The notes below the pieces were generated by a model. That model did not search any database. It was not told the DNA's origin and was given only the letters and a program-made list of their open reading frames with translations. From Lunularia cruciata (Eukaryota > Streptophyta > Marchantiopsida > Lunulariales > Lunulariaceae), in contig OX419758.1 in assembly GCA_948567375.1 (NCBI GenBank), positions 67,795,965-67,859,964 of the forward strand: a stretch of DNA of 64,000 bases. Direction: 5' to 3'. Below are positions 1-11,009 of this stretch, in pieces; the first letter of the stretch is position 1, and the number at the start of each line of letters is the position of its first letter. The translations under genes and the position numbers were made by a program.

Positions 1-115
1 ACATATCTTATCATGGGAGATAAGTTCTACAAAGTCAAATGGATAATATATGAACGCTGGAATCCATGGAACGGATAACACACTATCAATAATAAAGATA
101 GTGTGTTATCCAATA
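1..115. repeat. Hairpin-bearing repeat, copy 1
   Basis: This stretch has two self-complementary segments. A short stem is CTTATC/GATAAG at about 8-24. A perfect 15-bp stem has arms at 73-87 and 97-111, running from GGATAAC to GTTATCC, with a 9-nt AT loop. A related sequence with the same order of stems occurs at 675-815. I see no coding potential. It may be a fragment of a small DNA transposon or another dispersed structured repeat. Confidence 0.6.
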
Positions 116-672
116 AAGGTAGTGTATCTAGTCCTCCAACGCTTTGCTCGCTTGCCGTCGTCCTTTGTAGTCTGAGCGATTTTCTTCTTTGGGTGCTCTG
201 ACTCCTACATCTTCCTCGAATTTGTTTCCTGTTCTCAGATCTTCCTCAACTTGCCATTTCTTGACACTCTACTTCTATTGATCTCAATCTTTTTAATTTG
301 GCTCGCTTAATCACAGTCTCACCTGTCAATTTTATTTCTCTACTTATCTTATCTGGTTGTTCTGTCTCTCCTTATTTGATACATGCATTTGAGATTTAGG
401 TGTTGAAATTAGATTGTTTTCGTGTGACATTTATTTGGGTTTTCATTAGATGATTATTTTTTCTCTATATATGATTCCGATTCTTGTTTATTTGATGCAT
501 GCAATTAGGAAATAGGTGTTGCTATTACTTTGCTTGCAGATGACATTTACTTATGTTTTAATTTCGAACAGATGTTAGTTATCTTGTTCACATTACATGT
601 CGTGCATAGCATTTGTATTCAATGAGTTCTGGATCTCTCGTTTGATGAACTGCGTCTGTCCTCATTTCTCTA
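116..672. other. Gene-free CT-rich stretch ending in an inverted repeat unit
   Basis: No open reading frame or RNA gene is recognisable here. The + strand is pyrimidine-rich. At 622-672 the sequence matches, in reverse orientation, the repeat unit that recurs through 11.4-19.6 kb: a GAGTTCTGGATC core followed by a GAAC...CTG.CCTCATTTCTC segment. So that family is dispersed and not confined to the big block. Confidence 0.45.
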
Positions 673-674
673 TA

Positions 675-815
675 TAAAGATAATATATCTTATCATTGAA
701 GATAAGTTATGCGAAGTCAAGTGGATTAACATAAACCCTGGAATCTATCCAATATAAACATATAGATTGATACGGGATAATATACTATCCGAATAAGATA
801 GTATGGATTTCAAGA
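675..815. repeat. Hairpin-bearing repeat, copy 2
   Basis: This is a diverged copy of the 1-115 repeat. It keeps the CTTATC/GATAAG mini-stem and an ATACTATC/GATAGTAT stem. At the seventh pair from the loop a C-G pair in copy 1 is T-A here, so pairing is kept although both bases changed. At the ninth pair C-G has become T.G, a wobble. Outside the stems the copies differ by several indels. Confidence 0.55.
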
Positions 816-2249
816 TTCAATTTTGAAAAAGAATTAACTTTCAATGAATTCATGTAAATCCAACTAATATAGTACGCTTATATACCTCAATGTTCAATGA
901 CAACTTCCTATCTAGTAATATTGGAAATTAATAAAATAAAATATTAATATTAATTTCAAGGTGATATAAGTTTTCGTATTGAAAAGTGGATCACTACATA
1001 GTGAAGAGAAGGTGGTTGTAGCTTCGTGGAGTGGACCTGTCTTATTATATTTACTAAGTAAAAAAAAATTGGAATTTTTTTTCTGAAATATGTTATGGAA
1101 TAAAATATGAATTCAGGTTACATCTCCCTTTGCATTGAGGAGACTTTTATTTTCTCTAATGAGTTGCTATTTTAAGCTGAAAAGATGGTGAGTTCATAAA
1201 GATGATGACCAGAACTTTTCTTAAGCGAAATCTGTTTTCTGTTTTCATATATGAAAAATAAAATTTATTTGAAGTTTAAAGTAACAAATAAAATCTATAT
1301 TACATAAAATTCATGCAAGGAAAAATATATATCATGTAAAAATTTTACTTCAAAATTTTGTTTTAACATAAATACAGAGTTTGAACTTTGAAGATTAATA
1401 TGTTAGTACGAATTCATGTTGACGTAAAATTTTATTTTTTTAAAGAATTATACTTTTTACCTAATTGCAAGAATATGATCTTGAGTCTAGTTCTTTCTCA
1501 ATCTAACCATAAATAAATATTATTTATAGTACAGAGATGAACAGATGAGAATAAAGCTACATAGAGAAAACCTACAAAAGAAAAAGTAAATGAGGGGAGA
1601 GAAAACATGAATTTGATAGTTAATCATAAGGAGAAAGGCAATTTCAATTACTTCTTATAGTATATCACTAAATTCTAAGTTTATGAAATGATATGTACTT
1701 CTTATAGAATCAGGTTATTTTTAATTTAAAGATTAATCTATTAATTTTAAAATATATAATATATAACTGAAAATATGAAAAGTTGCACCTTGAAGACCTT
1801 TAGATCTTCAACTGTTATTCTTTTGACCATTTTTAATATGAGATGATTATTTAAGGTGCATATGGGACGTGGTTAAAATAAAGGAAAGATTACATTTTCA
1901 TGGATTTAGATTTAAATACAATAACATAAAGTCAATTTAGTTCTTAGATGCCTGTATTCATTCGTTAGGTGAATAAAGCTCCTTTGTTGGAATTTGCTAT
2001 TTCCTATCGTATGACCAAGAACCAGTTCAATAAAAGCACTTCCTCTATCCTCACTCTTCCCATCATATTGTATTACCTCTTTTACACAATCCTTTGAATT
2101 TTTTCTCTCTGGATCTATCACATTAGGCCTGTCTTTTTTTTTTTTTTTTTTTTTGTCCTTCTTTTTAGAGCATACAGAGCGACCATTTTCAGGGCAATGA
2201 TATCCGCAATACACTCTTGGATATCCTATCTTAAGATGGGATATCCTAT
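816..2249. other. AT-rich gene-free region
   Basis: I see no gene. A run of 20 or more T at about 2133-2154 creates a spurious lysine-rich reading frame on the minus strand. GGATATCC palindromes cluster at 2215-2248, just before the large palindrome. Confidence 0.5.
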
Positions 2250-2325
2250 GCATTATGGAGAAACTTTCATATAATGAAACTTTCTATGGAGAAAGTTTCA
2301 TTATATGAAAGTTTCTCCATAATGC
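2250..2325. repeat. Perfect 36-bp-arm palindrome
   Basis: The left arm (2250-2285) and right arm (2290-2325) are exact reverse complements, separated by only four bases (ATGG). The arms begin GCATTATGGAGAAACTTTC and end in its complement. Such a long, nearly spacer-free palindrome would form a cruciform in DNA or a long hairpin if transcribed. No TSD or transposon terminal motif is evident. Confidence 0.9.
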
Positions 2326-2994
2326 ATTTATCAATTTGAGAACTAGAGTTTAGGGTATTCGCATAACACAAGATAAGAGTATCCATGTGACATAAGTGTC
2401 CATGTAACACAAGAGAACACACAACATAGTGAGCAATATATAACAAGTAAACCCTCCAAACCACCATTTACACAATAATGAGCGAGCTCTCTTGTTAGTT
2501 TGAATGTTTGATTCTATTAATAGGATTGACTTAAACGGATGATTTTTCAGAGTTAATTGGTCTTATTTTTAACTCTTAGTTTAATACAAATCCATGTAAT
2601 GAAAAACATATCCTGACCTCTATAATCCCAAAAATAGAAAAGGAAATATATGAGTATCTGGATTTACCGCTACATGATCTACATGAACATGAGTCTGTTG
2701 ATACTTATAATGAAAAAGAATTAATTACACTCCTGTAAGAAGTCTATATATCATATTAATTACTTTGTAAATGTTTTTTTTGTATTAAGATATTTATATT
2801 TAAACAACAAATACACAAAGCAAGTTCCTGTAACGTTTATAAATATCCGAAGCATATCAAGTAAATATTTCATTACAAAAATATACTAGTTTTTCTTTTC
2901 TTTAATTTTTTAGGCTAGACATTTGAAACCCTTGAGAAACCTTAAATGCCAAAAAATCAAAGGTTCTATAAGCAAATATAATTCTTGATTCTTC

Positions 2995-3056
2995 TCACCT
3001 TTCCTTGTTTTCTTTGAACGAGGAAAGGTGATATTTGATATTTGATATTTGATATT
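2995..3056. repeat. 15-bp hairpin followed by a heptamer microsatellite
   Basis: Arms at 2995-3009 and 3017-3031 (TCACCTTTCC/GGAAAGGTGA) pair with one G.T wobble around a 7-nt loop. The right arm runs directly into about four tandem copies of TTTGATA. The shape resembles a terminator or MITE end, but no gene adjoins it. Confidence 0.6.
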
Positions 3057-3059
3057 TTT

Positions 3060-4779
3060 CCTCTCTTTAGCTTTTTTTTCTTAAATATCCCCTATGAACT
3101 CATAAAAGTGACATCCTTAGAGAAGGAGAATAACAAACAAGAGGTCCAAGATTGGTGTCATTATGAATACGATGAGCAGTTGTAAATATTTATTCCAACC
3201 CAACTAGAACAAGCAACAGCTTTCGTTATTATTATAACTTTAGTGTTCCTCACATGGATTTGGATGAACTGAACAATACATGCAACTTTAAAAGAACATG
3301 TTAAAACTTTCTGACTCTAAAATAACATCTTTAAATATTTAAAGCATGCCCAAAAATAATTCCAGCAACATATTTTATATTTATATTTGTATTTCAACAC
3401 CAAAATTATTCCTACATTAGAGCTCTAGATATCTAAAGTTGGCTATTAGTGCACAAATACCTCCATAGTTTGATGTGTAGATTTCAAGGTATCATGGACT
3501 AGCACAAGTCTTGGTACTTAATTGGAGCTTTAGATATATGAATTTTTAGAGATATCAAAGACTTAACATGAGCACCATATATATAATATATAATATAATG
3601 AGCGCAAAGACAATACCATGTTGAATGTGGAGACTCTACTAAAAATGTGTTCTAGTAGAAGAAGATAATATTCAAGAAGGATGCTCCAATTGAAGATGTT
3701 GGCAATATTCTAAATAAAGAGAAATATTCAAATGGGTGTTTTAGCAATTGGGGACTTAGAGGTCTAATTAAAAAATCACTTTATGGACAGGTCTATGGAA
3801 GAAATAACATCCATGATGAAAATTACTGCAAGATTGATAAATGTTGTTATGTTGGATACTCTCAAGCATAATATATGGATTAAAGACTTTAAGATTAGAG
3901 CCAAAAGATAGATGATTGACCCTGGTTGCAAGTGGTGTTGATATAAGAATCTTGCCCTTCCGCTTAGATTTTGTTCTATGGATTTTAGGTTATATACCAT
4001 GATGTACACTATTTAGATTAAAGGTATGTCCTTCATCAATACCAAACTAATATTGACCTACTTTAATAATATTTTGTGTAGCAATTTTTGAATAAAGATA
4101 TGGTGGATCATTGTCCAATGAATCTGATGTAATGGTATGAAGACGGACCAGTTAATTTGAGTATGCCATGACTTTATACACTCATAATAACAACATGTGA
4201 GAGTGGAAATATAGTTACAATCTTACAAGTTTCTTCTTTATCATATGGATAGTTGAATGCATATCTAATATTTTAAGATTGAGACTTGATTAAAGGATTA
4301 AATAAGTTAATTGTAAACTTAACTGTGGGGAAAAGAATCAAGGGAACATACGACCTTTATCCAAATACAACCATTTATGGTTTTTGGTAATCTACATGTC
4401 AAGCTGAATTAGATGGGGATGTTGCTTATTACTTCTTCTAATATTACTGTCAGAAAATAATAGACACTCATGAGTATAACTTTTAGAATCTATGACAGTA
4501 TTCTTCTAATGGAGAAAACAAGAGATTCCTATCAACTTTAAAGTTCATAGAGATTTATTATCAACTTTAGAGCTTATTACAAAGAAGTCATTAGTGAAAA
4601 AACTTATAAAAAATTATAATAAAAAATTTTATGTATAGACTTGCTTATGCACAAAAGGGAACCATGATAATATATAGATCTAATCAAAGTGGACCTAAAA
4701 TGGTGAGAGTGGAGAATGTGGGAAATTGAGTTGTAAAATTTGCAATTCTTTAGAATCCTTGGGCAAATTTTTCCCAAAT
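3060..4779. other. AT-rich region without a supported gene
   Basis: Reading frames are short and stop-rich. One + strand frame at about 3767-3890 contains a KKSLYG tract and a KCCYVGYS tract, which recall pieces of Ty1/copia polyprotein. They are in the wrong order and interrupted, so I call no element. Confidence 0.35.
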
Positions 4780-6238
4780 GTGATTATCTTTTTAAAGTGT
4801 TATTGTAAAGAAATATAATTTATATGTTAAAAATTCTACCAATGACATATTGATAATGTAGCCTTGGTAAGGGGTGCTCATATTGACACCACTAGTAGAT
4901 CAATGATTATCCTAAAAGTATCTTATCTTGATGATTATAAATTCAAATTTACTTGCGAGCATGTTGTACATTAGTATGTATTTTGTACATAGTAATTTCA
5001 TCATGAATGCTATTTCCTTCATGGACTTACATATGAAGTTCAATTAAGGATAAGTTCTTGATTAGTCAATTAAAGAGCTCTTCACTTTGAACATACAAAC
5101 ATCTTTAGTTGGATCATCCTTACTTAATAAGTTGTTTTCTTACATTGGAGCATATTTAGCTGAAGTATCTACCTTTCATTATATTATTATCTTAATAAAA
5201 ATTAAGTGAGTCACACCTCTAAAGCTTCTACAACTAAGCTATTACTTGATAAATTTATAGCTCTACACATCAAACTAAGGAGCAATGCCTAGTACATGTT
5301 TGGCCAATGTTCTTTGAAAAATGGTGATGTGAAATGTGTTTTTGAAACTAAGTACTTAGACAGTTTCAAACATCAAAAGCGGCTAATTCTCTTAGTTCTT
5401 CAAGACATGATAAGAAAAGTTCAATAAGATTAATATAAATATTACATACTATGTAAAATACTCATAGCTGTTCATCCTAGTCTATTAAAAAGCTTATCTT
5501 TTTGTGATTATCTTTTTAAAGTGTTATTGTAAAGAAATATAATGTATATTTTAAAAATTCTACCAAATATATATTGATAATGTAGATTTGGTAAGGGGTG
5601 TTATATTGACACCAGTAGTAGCTTAGATCAATGATTATCCTCAAAATATCTTATCTTGATGATTATACAATCAAATTTACTTGCAAGCATGATGTACATT
5701 AGTTGTATTTCATACATAGTAATTTCATCATGAATGCTAGTTTCTTCATGGACTTACATATGAAGTTCTTAATTAGTTAACTAAAGAGCTCTTCACTTTG
5801 AATATACAAACATCTTTAGTTGGATCATCCTTACTTAATAAGTTGTTTTCTTATATTGGAGCATACTAGGTGAAGTATCTACCTTTCATTATATTATTAT
5901 CTTAATAAAATTTAAGAGAGTCACACCTCTAAAGCTCCTACAACTAAGCTATTACTTGATAAATTTATAGCTCTGCACATCAAACTAAGGAGAAATGCCT
6001 AGTACATGTTTGGCCAACTCTGAACATTTGGAGATCTATTTTAGAGAGTATGTTCTTTAGAAAATGGTGATGTGAAATGTGTTTCTGAAACTAAGTACTT
6101 AGACGGTTTCAAACATCAAAAGTGGCTACTTCTCTTAGTTCTTCAAGACATGATAAGAAAAGTTCAATAAGACTAATAAAAATATTACATACTATGTAAA
6201 ATACTCATAGCTGGTCATCCTAGTCTCTTAAAAGCTTA
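4780..6238. repeat. Tandem duplication of about 724 bp
   Basis: The segment starting GTGATTATCTTTTTAAAGTG at 4780 restarts at 5504. The two copies stay collinear to about 6238 with roughly 90% identity by eye. Small indels distinguish them, for example a 32-bp stretch at about 6019-6050 found only in the second copy. Neither copy has a credible ORF. Confidence 0.85.
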
Positions 6239-6239
6239 G

Positions 6240-7837
6240 GGTGTATCATTATCACAAGAAAACAAGATTTTAACAAAATAAAGCTTAAAAATAACATTTA
6301 TAATGATAATGATATCTTGGCTATGTTGGATATAGAAATCTCACAAGAAGTAACTTTCAATTTGCACCGATATTATATATGTAGAAAAGGACCTTGCATG
6401 GACCTTTACAAGAGCTATCAATTTTTTGCTCAATTTCCCAATTTATAGTCTTTTTGACATAGATCTTATGATAAGATTTTAAAGAGCTGATTTTCACAAC
6501 CTTAATTTCTGATATAATATTACATACCCTTCAATATTCATCAATTTAAGCTCATTTGTGATCATCAATGTATATAATTAAAGGTAGCTTTTAATCAAAA
6601 AAAACATTCATGCATGCCAATCTATACATTATAAAATTTTGCCAGATATTCTTAATTTATTATTTTTATTCTTTTCACTGGTTATTTTAACATAGTAAGA
6701 AACTTTGATATTAATCAGTATGTTAGTAAGAGTTCAATTGATATGAAATTCCTTTTATTATTTACAAATATACCTGGGTTAAAACATATAAATTCACATA
6801 TTTTTTCTCAATTTAACCACAAAATTTATTAAAAAATTTAGTAGGAAGAATGCAAGAGACATTATAAATTAATATAGTAAAAACCACCAAGAAAAAGAGA
6901 ATGAGAGCAGAGAAATATGAATACTTAATAGTGAAAGGAGAAATGTGATTTAAAATAACTTATTATGATAGACCACTAGAGTCTAACTTTATTAATGGTA
7001 TGCATTTGGTTTTGAATCAGGTACTTTATCATTTAACTTCTATATTTTTTTATTTTTTTTACTTTCAAAACCCTTAAATATTTAACTTTAATCTGATTCT
7101 TTTTACTATTTCTTTAATTTGAGATGCAATTTTTAAATGAAATATGGTTGTAGTAAAAGAAAAAATATATCTCATGTAATCAAGTTTAAATACCATAGCA
7201 TAAAGTTAACTTAATTCTATGCCAATACTTAGACTTAGGTAAACAAAGATCATCTTATTGATGAGATGGAATGCTTATATTAGGAGAGAACACATTCACA
7301 CTTTATGGTTATAAGAAGATTTTCAAGGGGCAGATAAGCTTTAGTTTGGCTGTTAGTCTTGAGAATAACAGAAACTAAGAGACGAATTGCGGTTAAAGAG
7401 AATGTCATCAAAGAAGCTTGTAAGACAAACAAGATACTATATACTATATGGGAATATACTATCGTTGTTTGGACGTGGGAGAAAATGCTGGTAGAGATAG
7501 CATTTGTGATTCATGGAAAAAGAAAACAATTCAAACATACTCTGGGTAGTTGAATTTAAGTGGACAGCAGAAATGAACCTTTTGGACTTCTATTCTAGTA
7601 CAAAACTAGTTGAGGAGAGGGAAAACTAAGGAAAAGAAGGGAAGAGAATACCGTGCTCAATTGGGAAGCAATAGAGTGGTCCAATTTGACTACCAGCGGA
7701 AGAAAGGATTGCCCTTAGATTCAAGAAAAGAAAAAAGAGAAAATTAGATTCCAGGAGGGAAGTACTTATAATACTGAGATCTAGCCGTGTGGATAAACAA
7801 ATGTGGAGCGGTGGTATAATCTACACCTCTTGTTAAA
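6240..7837. other. AT-rich gene-free region
   Basis: I see no gene, RNA or element boundary. Short frames near 7359-7553 have no recognisable domain. Confidence 0.45.
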
Positions 7838-7935
7838 AAGAAAAAGGCTACTGCGAATACGCGAAGGATCAGTCCGAAAATGCAAACAATCAATCCGTAC
7901 AAGGGTGAGATAAAGCAGTTAAAATGGAGCTAAGC
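7838..7935 (-). repeat. SINE-like repeat relic
   Basis: The + strand reads AAGGCTACTGCG...CGAAGGATCAG...CCGTACAAGGGTGAG...AAAATGGAGCTAAGCCCCAA. This matches the better-preserved copies at 17280-17487 and 46482-46580. The terminal GGGGCTAAGCCCC hairpin is partly kept. By comparison with the truncated copies, the sense strand is probably minus. Confidence 0.5.
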
Positions 7936-8001
7936 CCCAATCATATCGATATGCATATGAGTTACATGAGTATTGTTTCTCAGCTAGACATGTGAAAAAT
8001 A

Positions 8002-8193
8002 ATGGACAGATCCTTATGCCACCCGCAATCAGGTGTATACTTCAATGATGGACTATTCTCTTCTGCACCATATCCCAATTCCTCACCCAAATCTTATGTT
8101 GGGATTTATGAATATGTAGAACTACTTTCTAATGGTCAAGTTACTAGGAATCAAATGAGGAGATTCAAGAAGATCTTAATGTGTTCTAATTAG
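8002..8193 (+). other. Unrecognised 63-codon open frame
   Basis: A short open frame begins MDRSLCHPQSGVYFNDG. I recognise no domain, signal peptide or membrane segment, and there is no clear promoter. It may be a decayed exon or chance. Confidence 0.15.
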
Positions 8194-8348
8194 AGTTAAT
8201 AATACAATGCATTTATGATATGAATAACAGTGTACTAAAAAAGAACGTTTAGATTGTTTCAAGTTTCAGATTTGGTTTTGTCCCTAACTTTTTGTAGCTT
8301 AACTAACTAAAGACATGGGAGAACAGCTCTAGTAGGAAAAGAGATATG

Positions 8349-8572
8349 TATTTATTTTATGGTTGATTTATCACCACCTAGATTAATCATGGGACAAACT
8401 GCTTAGATTAGAGTACTTTTTGCTTGAAGAAACTGATCTCCAATCCACATGTTGGTTGTCTATTTATTTTAAGGTTGATTTATCACCACCTAGATTAATC
8501 ATGGGACAAACTGCTTATATTAGAGTACTTTTTGCTTGAAGAAACTGATCTCCAATCCACATGTTGGTTGTC
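8349..8572. repeat. Tandem duplication, 112-bp unit, two copies
   Basis: Copies at 8349-8460 and 8461-8572 start TATTTATTTTA and end GTTGGTTGTC, with only two mismatches by eye. Their near-identity implies a recent duplication. Confidence 0.9.
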
Positions 8573-9430
8573 ACATGTTAATATTTGCGCTACATGCGAA
8601 GCTCTAGATCTGATGGGTTGAAACACCTAAGTTTATTGGTTTCTTGAACTTGTAATATGAGAGAATACGCATATATTAATGGACATGTCAACAGATACGC
8701 ATGCACATTTGATAGAACATATTTTAATACTATAAATCACACTTAGAATATATAGGGCATTCGTACATCATATGTCATATGATCTGTATGTTTAGTAAAA
8801 AGAAGCCTTTATTTAAAATAATATCACAACATATAAAGTTGAGTTGGATAAACAAGGTTAACATAACAACATAAGCTATTTAAAGGTAAATATTACCTTT
8901 AGTACAAAGTTAATACGTTACTGAAAACGTTTATGATTGATCCAATGTTAAGATGAACGAAATCTGAGAATCTAAACTTTTCTGAAATTTATTGCTATCT
9001 TCCCATCTTATTGGTTTGAAATCTTTATGAATATGAGAATTTTCTTTCTGTATATACTATTCCAATACGATGATAAAGTTCAAGATGTAAGATTAGTAGA
9101 ACAAGAGATTTATTATAGAGTAAATTTTTTCTAAGCATTGTCCCTTTTAATAATATCATAGAAATTTAATAGAAAAATAAAAGAATAGAAAAATAGAATA
9201 GAGTGGACTGAACCAATGACGAAAGGAGTACTTTGAGAAAGAAAATAATTAAAACGTCAATAACAGTAAGAGTAAGAGTACCGGTCAAAGTCTCTGAACT
9301 GCCGCCCTTAGTGTACTCTAGCTACATGCAGTAGCTAGATTTGACAAACGGCTTGATGCTGAGTTTGTCATCCCAACCATTATCAATGATCGAACTAGTT
9401 CCTATTTTGGATAGTGCATTCGGTTCATTT

Positions 9431-9492
9431 GTGGCATTAGGTTGAGAGAAATGATAAAACTTGGTCTACCATTTCTCTCAACTTAATGCCAC
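9431..9492. repeat. Long hairpin with 23-bp arms
   Basis: The left arm (9431-9453, GTGGCATTAGGTTGAGAG...) and the right arm (9470-9492, ...CTCAACTTAATGCCAC) pair over 23 bp with one mismatch around a 16-nt loop. A MITE remnant or a small-RNA precursor are both possible. Confidence 0.8.
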
Positions 9493-9547
9493 AATGATAG
9501 ACTAAGTTCGTGTACCATCCATCTCAAGATAGCTCCAAATCAACCCT

Positions 9548-9620
9548 TGGTGTTGTGGTTGTCCCGGTAGCTTCCGGGTTCGAACCACTGTATGGTGTAG
9601 ATCTTTGCACGAATCTTCAT
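9548..9620 (+). repeat. tRNA-derived SINE-like fragment with B box
   Basis: GGTTCGAACC at 9577-9586 matches the RNA polymerase III B box. A TTGGTGTTGTGG sequence at 9548-9559 resembles a SINE A box. The spacing is shorter than in a tRNA, and the flanks cannot fold into acceptor or anticodon arms. It is therefore a SINE fragment or chance and not a tRNA gene. Confidence 0.45.
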
Positions 9621-9723
9621 GGTGTTTGAGCTAGAATAGAGTTGTACAGGACATGTCTTTTTCTTGTTGTTTGAGCTCGAAGAGAACTCTTTTAATGTTG
9701 TTTGAGCTACAATATAGTAAACT

Positions 9724-10155
9724 TGTTTGGCGCCTTTCCATTCAGTTTAAATTATAACGGAGTAAATTTTATACCCAGATTGAACGAAATAAAACACATG
9801 GTAGATTTTCCAAAGTGAGTTCTTTCAGAAAAAAATCTGCACTGTGTGGCTTGCAAAGAGTATCATTATGAATAGCCATAATGGTCGTTTTTTAGGCCAT
9901 ACAATATAGCAGTTTTTTAGAAAGACTAACTTTGAAATTATACTATGAATATAGTATAATGGTCATCATGGAAACTATACTATAGATAGTACAATGGCCA
10001 TATAATAATACATTATATTATAATAGTACAATAGTACCATGTTGCATTTTATAAAAACCAACCTTTGGAAACTATACCTTGTGTTTTAATTCGTTCAATT
10101 AGGATTTGCAGTTTACTTTATTATAATTCACGCGAATTGGAAAGCGCCATACGAG
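9724..10155. mobile_element. Foldback/MITE-like element with long terminal inverted repeats
   Basis: Sequence from 9724 (TTGTTTGGCGCCTTTCCATTC...) is repeated inverted up to 10155 (...GAATTGGAAAGCGCCATACGAG). The similarity runs about 95 bp inward, including matching ATTGAACGAA and TTTTCCAAAG blocks. AAAAC lies immediately outside both ends and may be a target duplication. The interior is AT-rich and non-coding, so the element would be non-autonomous. Confidence 0.7.
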
Positions 10156-10689
10156 AAAACGTGCAGCTATCTAGTCCATGCGTGAAATAGCTGGCTCTTG
10201 ACACTAGTAACTTCGCTCAAGCTTTCTCCCACCCATTCCAAAGGTCCAACCTCCCGCCCGCGCGCAACCACGATATTTATCTTTGTTTCCAGAATTGCAT
10301 TATAATTTTGACTTTGACGAAAATGACGACATTCTCATATGATTCTGTTCACCTTCACATTCAGGTACTACGCAAATTACCTCGTACTTTTAATCTTCTC
10401 ATATGAATCGAGCATGCTAAAACGTTCTGGAGATAGATATCCAAGTGTATCCTAGCAGTCTTTTCCAGAACATAGACAAGTGAACAATTATCCTTCAACT
10501 GAACCATGAGTTCTGCCAAGTATAGTTTGTCATAAAGTACAACAAGTCTTCTTCTCTATCGCTTTAGCAGGTAATTATCTACATGATATACCAACGCACT
10601 AATTCCCATGAGAGTCGACCGAACCGAATCTTTGTGCAAGGCCGATCTGTTTTAGTGAATTTGTTCGCATGAAATATCAACTGATATCA

Positions 10690-11009
10690 AATATCACGAG
10701 TGATTCCATTACTTTGTCATGTTCTATTTGTGCAATTTTGTTCTATCTGCTTGATACTCAGTTGTAGGGGTTAGCGTTTCTACTTCATCAACAAATAAGG
10801 TAAGTCACGAATGGATCCTCGACTTTAGTTTTCGCCGTAAGAAATATTAAATATCACGAGTGATTCCATCACTTTGTCACGTTCTATTTGTGCAAATTTG
10901 TTCCATCTGCTTGATACTCAGTTGTAAGGGTTTGCGTTTCTACTTCATCAACAAATAAGGTAAGTCACGAATGGATCCTCGACTTTAGTTTTGGCCGTAA
11001 GAGTCAACT
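10690..11009. repeat. Tandem duplication, 160-bp unit, two copies
   Basis: ATATCACGAGTGATTCCAT begins at 10691 and again at 10851. Both copies end in GACTTTAGTTTT.GCCGTAAG, with about 8 differences. No ORF spans the unit. Confidence 0.9.

Noticed and set aside
1912-2253. 113-codon minus-strand frame with a lysine tract
   Set aside because: The lysine run is a poly-T/poly-A tract, and no recognisable domain flanks it.
3767-3900. Copia-like KKSLYG and KCCYVGYS tracts
   Set aside because: They are too short, in the wrong relative order and not supported by neighbouring sequence.
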